Positions 7,660-15,438 of a stretch of DNA of 47,106 nt are shown here, in pieces (within the stretch, counting starts at the first letter, position 1; each line of letters starts with the position of its first letter). Origin of the DNA: Clostridia bacterium (GTDB lineage: Bacteria; Bacillota; Clostridia; Oscillospirales; Butyricicoccaceae). The DNA is taken from contig JAFTDT010000003.1 of the NCBI GenBank assembly GCA_017453985.1, positions 1-47,106 of the forward strand, given 5' to 3'. Made by a program: the position numbers and the translations under genes. The notes under the pieces are model-generated. The model ran no database searches. It was not told the origin of the DNA and saw nothing but the letters and a program-made list of their open reading frames with translations.

Positions 7660-8314
7660 CTCCCCATTTTGTCAGTATGTACTGCGGATTTGCGTCGTCA
7701 AGCTCCAGCTTTTCGCGCAGACGGCGGATATGCACGTCCACGGTGCGGATATCGCCAGGATATTCATAGCCCCATACGCTGTTGAGCAGGTTTTCGCGGC
7801 TGAATACGCGCCCCTGATTTTTCATCAGCATCACCAGCAGGTCAAACTCCTTGGCGGTCAGGTCTACCGGCACGTCGTTTATGAACACGGCGCGCTGGAG
7901 TATATTGATGGAGATATGTCCCGCCCGCAGAGTCTCGTCGCGGATCTTTTCATAGCCCACGCGCCGCAGGATCACGCGGATGCGCGCCTTCAGCTCGAGG
8001 ATATCGAAGGGCTTGGTGATATAGTCGTCGGCGCCGTATTCAAAGCCGATGAGCTTGTCGCTGCCTTCGCTCTTGGCGGTCAGCATGATGACCGGCACGT
8101 TGGAAAAATCGCGGATCTTGCGGCAGACCGAAAGACCGTCCATGCCGGGCAGCATCAGATCAAGGATAACGAGATCGTACTGGTTTTCCTTGAACATCTC
8201 CAGCGCGGTCACGCCGTCGTATGCGCCGTCCACGGTGTAACCGTCGTTTTCAAGATTGAATTTTATGCCCTTTACCAACAATTTTTCGTCGTCAACTACC
8301 AGTATTCGCATCAT
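7628..8314 (-). CDS. OmpR/PhoB-family response regulator
   Basis: 228 residues. The receiver domain begins RILVVDDE and has the phospho-acceptor aspartate in LDLMLPGMDG (about residue 52), the switch residues MLTAK and the KPFD lysine. A winged-helix DNA-binding domain follows with LTAKEFDLL, VWGYEYPGDIRTVDVHIRRLR and a terminal GVGYYF. Three ATG codons lie together (8320, 8314, 8311); GGGAG ends just before 8320, so 8314 or 8311 has workable spacing. It overlaps the comEA-like gene upstream by 23 bases and the kinase downstream by 32. Confidence 0.95.
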   Translation of the reverse strand: MMRILVVDDEKLLVKGIKFNLENDGYTVDGAYDGVTALEMFKENQYDLVILDLMLPGMDGLSVCRKIRDFSNVPVIMLTAKSEGSDKLIGFEYGADDYITKPFDILELKARIRVILRRVGYEKIRDETLRAGHISINILQRAVFINDVPVDLTAKEFDLLVMLMKNQGRVFSRENLLNSVWGYEYPGDIRTVDVHIRRLREKLELDDANPQYILTKWGVGYYFKAQKN

Positions 8315-8666
8315 TATCATCTCCCGTACATATAAGATATTGGATCTTGAAATACAAATTTTCGCCGATGCCCGGCACCGCCATCAGCTCCTCCGGCGTC
8401 CGGAAGGCGCCGCAGCTTTCGCGGTAAGCTATCACTCGCGCGGCGATCGCCTCGCCCACTCCGGGCAGACGCTGCAGCTCCCGTGCGGAGGCGGTGTTGA
8501 TATTTATCCGCTCCGGCGCCGCCTGCGGAGGCTCGTAGGCGGCTGCGAGCGACGCCGCCGCAGGCTCACGATTGCCGCCCGCCAGCGCCAGCCGCACCGC
8601 GAATACGGCCGAGAAGCAAACCGCAGCGGCAAGCAGAATGATGAGGACAAGCCGGTTCCTGTTCAT
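8292..8666 (-). CDS. comEA: ComEA-like helix-hairpin-helix protein
   Basis: 124 residues. An N-terminal membrane anchor (about 5-29) and a short alanine/proline linker precede a (HhH)2 domain: ININTASARELQRLPGVGE, then IAYRESCGAF.TPEELMAVPGIG. This is the ComEA DNA-receptor fold, which binds double-stranded DNA outside the membrane during transformation. The gene is first in an operon with a two-component system rather than beside comEC, which lies at 30653. The Shine-Dalgarno CGGAGA precedes the ATG. A role in DNA uptake is inferred from the family; the operon context allows another surface DNA-binding role. Confidence 0.85.
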   Translation of the reverse strand: MNRNRLVLIILLAAAVCFSAVFAVRLALAGGNREPAAASLAAAYEPPQAAPERININTASARELQRLPGVGEAIAARVIAYRESCGAFRTPEELMAVPGIGENLYFKIQYLICTGDDNDANTGS

Positions 8667-8705
8667 ATTTTTCTCCGAATTTAAGATTTTTTTAACATGC
8701 GGTCA

Positions 8706-8734
8706 TTGAAAAAAAGATTACCTTTTGATAATAT
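8706..8734 (+). promoter_or_regulatory. Sigma-A promoter of the D,D-carboxypeptidase gene
   Basis: TTGAAA (8706-8711), a 17-base spacer and TAATAT (8729-8734), followed by an A+T-rich leader of about 45 bases before the Shine-Dalgarno GGAGGT. Confidence 0.7.
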
Positions 8735-8786
8735 AATAATATATCGCGCCGCAATAATCAAAACATTTTTCCGGAGGTGCGCGCCT

Positions 8787-10088
8787 ATGGTAAAAAGAAT
8801 AATAAGCTCAGCGCTCGTTATGCTCTGCCTTTTGACGTGCGCGTATGCGCTGACTCCGCCGGATATCAATGCCGGCGCGGCGATACTTGCGGAGCTTTCC
8901 TCAGGAGAGGTGCTGTACGAAAAGAATGCGGACGCGATGATGTATCCCGCCAGCACGACCAAGCTGGTGACCGCCATATTGGCGATGGAGTACGGCAATC
9001 CCGACGATGTGATCACGGTGAACGCCTCCGCACTGGCGGGGCTGCCGGAGCGCGGCAGCGCGGTGTATCTCATCGCCGGCGAGGAAATGCAGTTCATGGA
9101 TATGCTGCGCTATCTGCTCATCGGCTCCGGCAACGACGCCGCCAACGCCATCGCGGAGCATATTTCCGGCTCGCAGACGGATTTTGTGGCGCTGATGAAT
9201 ACCAAGGCGAAAAGCATCGGCTGCCAAAACACGCATTTTGCCAACGCGCACGGTCTGCATGAGGATACGCATTACACCTGCGCGCGGGACATGCTGCTCA
9301 TCGCTCAGTATTTCATGAAGAATGAGACGCTGGCGCAGATAGTTGCGGAGACGGCGGTCACTCTGCCCGTGACCAACAAGCACGCCAAGACCACGACAAA
9401 GTATACGACCAACCATCTGCTTTCGCCGCAGAGTCAGGCGGGGTATTATTACAGCGGCGCCATCGGCATCAAGACCGGCACTACGACAAAGGCGGGGCTG
9501 TGCCTTGCGGCGGCGTTTGAAAAGGATGACCTGACTTATTATACCGTAGTTTTGGGCGCAAGCAAAGATGAAAACGGAAAATTGGGGAATTTTTCCGAGA
9601 CGATAAAGCTTTTTGACTACGCGGCGAATAATTTTTCGCGCCAGATCATGCTGAACAGCACCGAGCCGATAACAGAGGTGGCGGTGCGCCTCGCCTCCGA
9701 CAACCGCGAGGCGGTGGTGCTGTATCCCTCGTCCTCCATCTCCGCGCTGCTGCCCGCGGACTTCAAGACAAGCGATCTAGAGCTGAGGTGCGATACCGAG
9801 GAGTCGGTGGACGCGCCGGTGGCAAAGGGTCAGGCGCTGGGCACGCTGCACGTGCTGTACAACGGCAAGGAATACGGCACGCTGGAGCTGGTGGCAAACG
9901 AGGACATACAGCGGTCGGAGATACTGTATATCATGGACCGTATAACGGCGTTTTTCCAGAGCACGGTGTTTCGAGTGATCGTCGGGGCGCTGATCGCGCT
10001 GATCGTGATCTTCCTTGCGTATGCGGTGATCGCGCGCCGCCGCCGAAAAAGGCGCCGCAGATACGGGGGCGGCAAGTACCGCAGATGA
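8787..10088 (+). CDS. D-alanyl-D-alanine carboxypeptidase (PBP5/DacF, peptidase S11)
   Basis: This penicillin-binding protein trims the terminal D-Ala of peptidoglycan peptides. From ATG 8787 (GGAGGT eight bases upstream) it is 433 residues; the frame is open to 8697 but that part lies over the promoter. A signal peptide occupies residues 1-21. The catalytic triad motifs are S56-T-T-K, SGN (about 114-116) and KTG (about 229-231). A PBP5 C-terminal beta domain follows, then one membrane segment and a highly basic tail (about 395-433). That tail anchors it as a true transmembrane helix rather than the amphipathic helix of E. coli PBP5. Confidence 0.93.
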   Translation: MVKRIISSALVMLCLLTCAYALTPPDINAGAAILAELSSGEVLYEKNADAMMYPASTTKLVTAILAMEYGNPDDVITVNASALAGLPERGSAVYLIAGEEMQFMDMLRYLLIGSGNDAANAIAEHISGSQTDFVALMNTKAKSIGCQNTHFANAHGLHEDTHYTCARDMLLIAQYFMKNETLAQIVAETAVTLPVTNKHAKTTTKYTTNHLLSPQSQAGYYYSGAIGIKTGTTTKAGLCLAAAFEKDDLTYYTVVLGASKDENGKLGNFSETIKLFDYAANNFSRQIMLNSTEPITEVAVRLASDNREAVVLYPSSSISALLPADFKTSDLELRCDTEESVDAPVAKGQALGTLHVLYNGKEYGTLELVANEDIQRSEILYIMDRITAFFQSTVFRVIVGALIALIVIFLAYAVIARRRRKRRRRYGGGKYRR

Positions 10089-10137
10089 CGCTGCCGGAGG
10101 CAAAAAGAAAAAAATCAGGATTTTTTTGAAAAAAATC

Positions 10138-10166
10138 TTGCGTTATTCCAAGTTTTATGGTAACAT
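10138..10166 (+). promoter_or_regulatory. Promoter of rpmB
   Basis: TTGCGT (10138-10143), a 17-base spacer and TAACAT (10161-10166), about 45 bases before the L28 start. It lies just after A/T-rich palindromic sequence at the end of the carboxypeptidase gene, which is too weak to call a terminator. Confidence 0.55.
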
Positions 10167-10212
10167 GTTATTTGCTGTTTTGTGACTACAAAAAAGGGAG
10201 GTGCAGAGAGAT

Positions 10213-10401
10213 ATGGCAAAGTGTGATATTTGCGGCAAGGGCGTGACCTTTGGCATCAAATTATCCCATTCACACAGAAGGACGAACCGTGCCTGGAAGC
10301 CCAACGTGAGACGCGTAAAGGCGATCGTTGCCGGCACACCGAAGCATGTTAACGTCTGTACCCGCTGCCTCCGCTCGGGCAAAGTCACGAGGGCGAGCTG
10401 A
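10213..10401 (+). CDS. rpmB: 50S ribosomal protein L28
   Basis: 62 residues from ATG 10213 (GGAGGT ten bases upstream), the normal length. MAKCDICGKG at the start, the basic NRAWKPNVRRVK centre and VNVCTRCLRSGKV at the end identify L28. Two CxxC pairs (residues 4-7 and near 51-54) show the zinc-binding (C+) form, as opposed to the cysteine-free form that some bacteria induce under zinc starvation. It is monocistronic, between its own promoter and a strong terminator. Confidence 0.97.
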   Translation: MAKCDICGKGVTFGIKLSHSHRRTNRAWKPNVRRVKAIVAGTPKHVNVCTRCLRSGKVTRAS

Positions 10402-10417
10402 ACAGATAACATGAACA

Positions 10418-10451
10418 AAAAGCGTTTGGAACGTGTTCCAAACGCTTTTTT
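10418..10451. terminator. Bidirectional terminator of rpmB and sigG
   Basis: A 15-bp perfect stem (AAAAGCGTTTGGAAC, 10418-10432, with 10435-10449), followed by T on the plus strand and by TTTTTGTT on the minus strand. It can end both rpmB and the convergent sigG transcript. Confidence 0.85.
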
Positions 10452-10576
10452 GCTGCGCCTCTCGCGGTCTTCCGTTTGAAGAAGGCTTGAGAGACGTGCA
10501 CGCCGCAGGGAGGGAGCACCGTCCCGCCGCCAAGAAGCTACCTGCTGCCGCGACAGACGGCGGGAGATACTCCGCC

Positions 10577-11347
10577 CTATAAAATCCCCTTTATTTTATC
10601 CAGCACGCCCTTTTCCAGCCGCGAAACCTGCGCCTGACTGATGCCGATCTCGCGCGCGACCTCCATCTGCGTCTTGCCGTCGTAAAAGCGCAGGGCGAGT
10701 ATGCGCTTTTCCCTGGGCGAAAGCTCGCGCATGGTCTGCTGCATGCAGATTTGGTCGAGCCAGTTTTCGTCGGTGCTGCTGAGGTCGCGCACCTGATCCA
10801 TCACGCAGAGCGCGTCGCCGCCGTCCTGAAAGACCGGATCGTAGAGCGATATGGGATCGGTGATGGAGTCGAGCGCAAACACCACGTCCTCGCGCCGCAT
10901 GTCCATCTCCCGCGCGATCTCGTCGATGGTCGGCTCGCGCTGGTTCTGTCCGGTCAGCCGCTCCTTGACGGAGAGAGCGCGGTAGGCGTTGTCACGCATA
11001 GAGCGGCTGACGCGCACGGGGCTGTTGTCCCGCAGATAGCGGCGTATTTCGCCGATTATCATCGGCACGCCGTAGGTGGAGAACTTGACCGGCTGCGAGG
11101 TGTCGAAGTTGTCCACCGCCTTGAGCAGCCCGATCACGCCCACCTGAAAGAGATCGTCCATCGCCTCGCCGCGTCCGGAAAACCGCTGCACCACCGAGAG
11201 CACCAGCCGAAGGTTGCCCGATACCGCCTCGTCGCGCGCCTGCCTGTCGCCGGCGTGCGCGCGCCGCAGCAGCTCCATCGTTTCGTGATTTTTCAGCACC
11301 TTGAGCTTAGCCGTATTTACTCCGCATATCTCGACCTTCGACTGCAT
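10577..11347 (-). CDS. sigG: RNA polymerase sporulation sigma factor SigG
   Basis: SigG directs late forespore transcription. The 256-residue product begins with the SigG-specific N-terminus KVEICGVNT.KLKVL. It has sigma region 2 (NLRLVLSVVQRF, DDLFQVGVIGLLKAVDNFD, KFSTYGVPMIIGEIRRYLRD), region 3, and region 4 (LSPREKRILALRF, QMEVAREIGISQAQVSRLE). Length is normal. It is third after spoIIGA and sigE but separated by 124 bases that hold its own forespore-type promoter. Shine-Dalgarno GGAGGG is five bases before the ATG. Confidence 0.97.
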   Translation of the reverse strand: MQSKVEICGVNTAKLKVLKNHETMELLRRAHAGDRQARDEAVSGNLRLVLSVVQRFSGRGEAMDDLFQVGVIGLLKAVDNFDTSQPVKFSTYGVPMIIGEIRRYLRDNSPVRVSRSMRDNAYRALSVKERLTGQNQREPTIDEIAREMDMRREDVVFALDSITDPISLYDPVFQDGGDALCVMDQVRDLSSTDENWLDQICMQQTMRELSPREKRILALRFYDGKTQMEVAREIGISQAQVSRLEKGVLDKIKGIL

Positions 11348-11374
11348 AATATCCCTCCGAAAAGCTTATGTAAA

Positions 11375-11404
11375 AAGTATTTCCGAATGGAGGTTTTTCA
11401 TTCA
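11375..11404 (-). promoter_or_regulatory. Candidate SigF/SigG-type promoter of sigG
   Basis: On the minus strand TGAAT (11404-11400), 15 bases, then GGAAATACTT (11384-11375). The latter matches nine of ten positions of the SigF -10 consensus GGNNANAHTR. The spacing to the sigG start leaves a leader of about 20 bases. Known biology in Bacillus (sigG activated by SigF, then autoregulated) supports it. Confidence 0.5.
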
Positions 11405-11471
11405 GTCAGCGGCGGCAATAATAAACAGCAATATCTGCTTTTTTCGCGCGTGGAGATCGGCGGTGCAAGGC

Positions 11472-12188
11472 TCAGAGGGCGCGCAGCATCTCCTTTTTCA
11501 GCCGCAGGATTATGCGCTTTTCCAGCCGCGATATGTAGGACTGCGAGATGCCCAGCCGGTCGGCGACCTCCTTCTGCGTCATTTCCTCGCCGCCGCCCAG
11601 CCCGAAGCGCATGGTGATTATCATGCGCTCACGCGGGGAGAGCTTTTCGATAGAAAGTCCGAGTATCTCGCGCTCCACATCGTCCTCCACCGGCCGCATG
11701 ACGCAGTCCGGTTCAGTGCCGAGTATGTCGGAGAGCAGCAGCTCGTTGCCGTCCCAGTCCACGTTGAGCGGCTCGTCGATGGAGATTTCCGTGCGCTGGT
11801 TGGAGCTTTTGCGCAGATACATCAATATCTCGTTCTCGATGCAGCGCGAGGCGTAGGTGGCGAGCTTGGTGTTTTTGTCGCTGCGATATGTATTCACCGC
11901 CTTGATCAGCCCGATCGTGCCGATGGAAACAAGGTCCTCCACGCCGACGCCGGTGTTCTCAAACTTCTTGGCGATGTAGACCACCAGCCGCAGATTATGC
12001 TCGATCAGCACGCGGCGGATCTCCGGCTCGCTGCCGGTGTACACTGCGATATAGCGCGCCTCTTCTTCGGGCTTGAGCGGCGGCGGCAGGCTCTCCGAGC
12101 CGCCCAGATAGTATACGCCCGGCAGCGTCCCGTACCTGCCGAGCAGCTTCAGCAGGCGCAGATAAAGCCTTATGAAAAACAGCCTCAT
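11472..12188 (-). CDS. sigE: Pro-sigma factor SigE
   Basis: SigE is the early mother-cell sigma factor, made as an inactive membrane-associated precursor. The 238-residue protein has a hydrophobic, basic pro-sequence (about 1-28, ending near YYLGGSESLPPPL). Region 2 follows (NLRLVVYIAKKFENTGVGVEDL, then IGLIKAVNTY) and region 4 ends in MTQKEVADRLGISQSYISRLEKR. It starts 19 bases after spoIIGA, whose product is the protease that removes the pro-sequence, so substrate and processing enzyme are cotranscribed. Confidence 0.97.
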   Translation of the reverse strand: MRLFFIRLYLRLLKLLGRYGTLPGVYYLGGSESLPPPLKPEEEARYIAVYTGSEPEIRRVLIEHNLRLVVYIAKKFENTGVGVEDLVSIGTIGLIKAVNTYRSDKNTKLATYASRCIENEILMYLRKSSNQRTEISIDEPLNVDWDGNELLLSDILGTEPDCVMRPVEDDVEREILGLSIEKLSPRERMIITMRFGLGGGEEMTQKEVADRLGISQSYISRLEKRIILRLKKEMLRAL

Positions 12189-12207
12189 GACAAACTCTCC
12201 TTTGCAT

Positions 12208-13071
12208 TCACAGTCCGATCACGGCTCTGCAGCCCGCGCCGGCGTCTATTTCCTCCGGGGATATTCCCACGAGGTATTTGTCGGTGCGCCTGCCGTCCAC
12301 CGTTACGGCGTCGGGGCGCAGAACTATCATCATGCCGCTGCCGCCCGCCGTCTTGTATGGCGCAAGACGGAACCTGCCCGCGTGCGCCGCCGTCAGGCGC
12401 GAATAGGCGTCGAAAACGTCCGCTGCCCCCGCTTCCGCAAGTATCTGCGCCTCCGCGCCGGTAAAAAGCGAGGCGGCGGCAGCCGCGGGCACGACGATGA
12501 CGGGCTTGCCGCTGATCGGCTCGCGCAGCATATTGCCGGAGTCGGACAGCGCCCGCAGACGGACAGAGCGCCCGCCCATGCGGATCACGATATCGGCGCT
12601 TTTCTGACGGGCGCTGCCGCGCGCGGAGCCTGTCAGCGCAAGTATGGCATATGCCAGCACCGCCGCCGCGGCGAGCATGCCGAGCGATATGCGGAAATAC
12701 GGCACGCCGCCGCTGACGGAAACGCCGCCCGTGCCGCCGATCCACGCCAGCGCCGCCGTGCCGCCGGCGAAGACGAAGGATATGACGGTGAAGGACAGGC
12801 ACAGCCGCAGGAAAACGCCGCGTCCCTGCTTGCCGAAGACCACGGCGGTCACGGCGGCGCAGAGGCAGAGCTTTATCAGCAGCGAGAGCGGCACACCCGG
12901 CGAAGCGAAGTACAGCGGCACGGCGCACAGCGCGCCGAACGCCGCACCGGCGGCGATCCTGCGGCGGCGCACATACACCCCGCAAAAGCGGGCTGTGGAC
13001 AGCAGCAGAAGATAATTTATCGCCAGATTGACGGCAAAAAGCACGTCTACATATACCGCGCGCAAGGGCAT
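12208..13071 (-). CDS. spoIIGA: Sigma-E processing peptidase SpoIIGA
   Basis: SpoIIGA is a septal-membrane aspartic protease that converts pro-SigE to active SigE on a signal from the forespore. From ATG 13071 it is 287 residues: about five membrane segments in residues 1-148, then a cytosolic protease domain with the active-site motif SDSGN (Asp 177), REPISGKPVIVV and a C-terminal RTDKYLVGIS. The Shine-Dalgarno AAGGAGG is only two bases from ATG 13071; a TTG two codons later (13065) has better spacing and would give a start (MRAVYVDV) more like other SpoIIGA proteins. The open frame further upstream is not coding. Confidence 0.93.
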   Translation of the reverse strand: MPLRAVYVDVLFAVNLAINYLLLLSTARFCGVYVRRRRIAAGAAFGALCAVPLYFASPGVPLSLLIKLCLCAAVTAVVFGKQGRGVFLRLCLSFTVISFVFAGGTAALAWIGGTGGVSVSGGVPYFRISLGMLAAAAVLAYAILALTGSARGSARQKSADIVIRMGGRSVRLRALSDSGNMLREPISGKPVIVVPAAAAASLFTGAEAQILAEAGAADVFDAYSRLTAAHAGRFRLAPYKTAGGSGMMIVLRPDAVTVDGRRTDKYLVGISPEEIDAGAGCRAVIGL

Positions 13072-13121
13072 CGCCTCCTTTTTGTCCAGTATAAACCGCA
13101 AGGGCGGAAAAAGATGTCTGA

Positions 13122-13685
13122 TTATGCGCGCGGCATTTCCGGCGGCAGCAGCGTACCGTCGGGAGCCAGCCTCAGCAGCCCCCACAGCAGCCCCTCATGG
13201 CGCACGGCGCAGGTCAGGCATAAAAACGGCGCAAAGGCGCTGCCCTGCGGACTGAGGGGAAACAGCACATATGTGCCGCCGTCAAAGCTGAGACAGCGGC
13301 AGGGCGCGCTCTCCATGGCGCGGGCGAGCAGCGCGTCGCGCGCGGGCGGCGTCTCCGCGGGCTGAAAGGCGGAGAAATAAAAGGGCAGTCCCGCCAGCGG
13401 CGTCTCGCCGGGGAAGGCGGTCATCACCTCGGCGCGGACGGGTCTTGCGGCGGCAAGAAGGCGGCTTTCCGCGCTCCCCAGCCGCCGCCGCAGGACAAAG
13501 CTGCCGTCCTCCGGCTGCATCACGCCCAGCGGCAGCAGCGTCCCGTCCGGCAGGACGAGCAGCACGCGGTATATCAGCCGCGGGCGGAAGGGGCACTCCG
13601 CCCGTATCAGCACGCGCCCGCCGCATTCGTTCCAGCTCACGCCGCCGACTACATGTCCGCAAAGAAAAAGCTCGCATCTTTCCAC
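13122..13685 (-). CDS. Unknown protein, first gene of the spoIIGA-sigE unit
   Basis: About 187 residues, no signal peptide or clear membrane segment, rich in Pro, Leu and Cys. Visible features are CELFLCGHVVGGVSW near the start, two similar short phrases (PDGTLLPLGV and PDGTLLPPEM) and a Gly/Phe/Leu-rich end. I recognise no family. The frame opens with GTG at 13694, but AAGGGG lies eight bases before the next in-frame GTG (13685), which is preferred. It ends 50 bases before spoIIGA with no terminator between, so it is probably cotranscribed with the spoIIGA-sigE pair, at the place where a cell-division or sporulation gene is often found. Confidence 0.6.
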   Translation of the reverse strand: MERCELFLCGHVVGGVSWNECGGRVLIRAECPFRPRLIYRVLLVLPDGTLLPLGVMQPEDGSFVLRRRLGSAESRLLAAARPVRAEVMTAFPGETPLAGLPFYFSAFQPAETPPARDALLARAMESAPCRCLSFDGGTYVLFPLSPQGSAFAPFLCLTCAVRHEGLLWGLLRLAPDGTLLPPEMPRA

Positions 13686-13746
13686 TTCGGTCACCCCTTT
13701 GAGAAATGATATTCGGACGGCGACGGGAATATGCGCAAAATAAAAA

Positions 13747-13768
13747 GCGCCGCTCCGGAAAGCGGCGC
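13747..13768 (-). terminator. Terminator after birA
   Basis: An eight-bp perfect stem GCGCCGCT/AGCGGCGC (13747-13754 and 13761-13768), followed on the minus strand by TTTTTATTTT. It lies 20 bases after the birA stop and separates birA from the sporulation unit. Confidence 0.8.
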
Positions 13769-13789
13769 CGCACAGAAAAATCGGTTAGG

Positions 13790-14563
13790 TTATGCCAGCC
13801 GCAGGGTTATCTCGCCGCTGCGGAGGGTGATCTCGCCGCCGTCCGGCAGCGCGACGAGCAGACCGCCGGCGTCGTCCACGGAAAGCGCCCTGCCGGAAAA
13901 GGCGCGTCCGTCCGCAAGAAAGCTTATATCCCGTCCCAGCACGATGGAGCGGCTGCGGTAATACTCCATGTAGCCCGCGTCCGGCAGAGCGTGATATATG
14001 TCCAGCAGCTCCGCGCATATGCGGGCGGCAAGCCGCTCGCGCAGACTGACGGGCACGCCGAGAGCGGCGGCGGTGTCCGCAAGCTCATCTGGAAAGCTCT
14101 CCGTGCTGAGATTTATCCCCACGCCGATCACCACGCATGAGGGCTGCGCCTCACCGCGGCGGGCGGCAGTCTCCGCAAGGATGCCGCAGACCTTTTTGCC
14201 GCTGACATATATATCGTTGACCCATTTTATGCCCGTGCGGATGGCGGTAAGCTCCTCTATCGCCCGCGAGACCGCGGCGGCAGCGGCGGTCGTCAGGGTG
14301 ACGGCGGAGGAAAGAGCGCCTCTTATGGGCAGCGCCAGCGTCATGTACAGTCCGCAGCCCGGCGGGGAATAGAACGAGCGCCCGCGCCGTCCGCGTCCGG
14401 CGGTCTGACTGTCTGCGGTGATCAGCAGCGGCAGCTCTGCGCCCTCGGCGGCGAGCTGCTTGGCGCGCTCGTTGGTGGAGTCCGTCTCGCCCAGAGCCGT
14501 AACGTGCAGCGCGCGGTATTTTTCCGGCAGAAGGGCAGATATGTTTTCGGCGTTTATGTTCAT
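13790..14563 (-). CDS. birA: Biotin-[acetyl-CoA-carboxylase] ligase
   Basis: BirA activates biotin with ATP and attaches it to the biotin carboxyl carrier domain. From ATG 14563 (GGAGG seven bases upstream) it is 257 residues. Motifs are the TDSTN substrate loop, the biotinoyl-AMP loop GRGRRGRSF, GLYMTLAL, IKWVNDIYVSGKKVCGIL with the catalytic lysine, and VVIGVGINL. There is no N-terminal helix-turn-helix, so this is the short, non-repressor form. The open frame upstream to 14704 is a shadow over the methyltransferase end. The methyltransferase gene precedes it by 13 bases. Confidence 0.95.
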   Translation of the reverse strand: MNINAENISALLPEKYRALHVTALGETDSTNERAKQLAAEGAELPLLITADSQTAGRGRRGRSFYSPPGCGLYMTLALPIRGALSSAVTLTTAAAAAVSRAIEELTAIRTGIKWVNDIYVSGKKVCGILAETAARRGEAQPSCVVIGVGINLSTESFPDELADTAAALGVPVSLRERLAARICAELLDIYHALPDAGYMEYYRSRSIVLGRDISFLADGRAFSGRALSVDDAGGLLVALPDGGEITLRSGEITLRLA

Positions 14564-14576
14564 TACGTGCCTCCGC

Positions 14577-15359
14577 TCAGTTTTTCCGCAAAATATCCAG
14601 CGTGTGATGCGAGGCGCCGATGAGGTCCTGCCGCTCGCAAATGGTGAGATGGTAGTCCAGCCAGCGGGCAAAGGTCTCGGCGTCCATTTTGTCGATATAA
14701 TCACGCAGATAATTGGTGGCGCCGTCCGTGGCGATAAGCTTCACGCGGGAAACGTCCAGCTCGCCGTCCAGCTCGGCGATCTCTTCCGTGCGGATAAGCT
14801 CAAAAAGGTCCTTGGGCTTGCTGATGCAGTGCCAGTCTTCGGTGAGCATGTCCAGCTCCATGACCTCACCGAGCCTGTTCAGCCCAAAAACGTACTGTAT
14901 CACGGTCGGCTCGTTCATGCAGTAGGCGACCAGAATATAGCCGCCGCGCCGGGTCACGCGCACCGCCTCGCGCAGAGCCAGCAGCTTGTCCTCGCGGCTG
15001 TACAGATGGTACATCGGACCCAGCAGAAGCGTGAGGTCAAAGCTGTCGTCGGCAAAGCGCGATAAATCGAGGGCGTTGCCCTGAACGGCGGTGAGGCTTT
15101 CCGTGCCGTCCAGCTTCTGCCGCAGCAGCTCAAGGTTGTGCTCGATAAGCTCCACCGCCGTGACCTCATAGCCCTCCTTAGCCAGCGCGACGCTGTATCT
15201 GCCGGTGCCGGCGCCTACCTCAAGTATGTGCCTGCCGCCTGCGGCGGCAAGGCACTCGTCGATGTATTTCCGCGTGGTTATGTATTCCACCTGTCCGTGC
15301 TGAGAGAGCAGTCTGCCGTCCTCGTCGTAGTTTTCGTAAAAATTCTTCAGATACTCCAT
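14577..15359 (-). CDS. Class I SAM-dependent methyltransferase
   Basis: 260 residues. The SAM-binding motif I is ILEVGAGTGRYSVALA (about 41-56). Acidic motif II is VTAVELIEHNL, followed by GNALDL and then DLTLLLGPMYHLYS, where a catalytic Asp-Pro-Pro or Asn-Pro-Pro is absent. The overall pattern (PF13649/PF08241-like) suggests a small-molecule methyltransferase rather than a nucleic-acid enzyme. It is upstream of birA in the same unit. The substrate is unknown. Confidence 0.88.
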   Translation of the reverse strand: MEYLKNFYENYDEDGRLLSQHGQVEYITTRKYIDECLAAAGGRHILEVGAGTGRYSVALAKEGYEVTAVELIEHNLELLRQKLDGTESLTAVQGNALDLSRFADDSFDLTLLLGPMYHLYSREDKLLALREAVRVTRRGGYILVAYCMNEPTVIQYVFGLNRLGEVMELDMLTEDWHCISKPKDLFELIRTEEIAELDGELDVSRVKLIATDGATNYLRDYIDKMDAETFARWLDYHLTICERQDLIGASHHTLDILRKN

Positions 15360-15392
15360 CGTAATTTCCTCTTTTTGTTAAAATTGCAAAAC

Positions 15393-15421
15393 AAGCCCAT
15401 CGGCTTTTTTCCGGTGGGCTT
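15393..15421 (-). terminator. Hairpin between the exported protein gene and the methyltransferase gene
   Basis: An 11-bp stem with one G-U pair (AAGCCCATCGG, 15393-15403, with 15411-15421). On the minus strand it is followed by GTTTTGCAATTTT. It is a moderate terminator for the ndoA operon, with some read-through possible. Confidence 0.6.
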
Positions 15422-15438
15422 GCCTGAAAAAACGTGCG

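Noticed and set aside
8697-8786. Upstream extension of the D,D-carboxypeptidase frame
   Set aside because: It overlaps the -35/-10 promoter; ATG 8787 has GGAGGT and begins the signal peptide.
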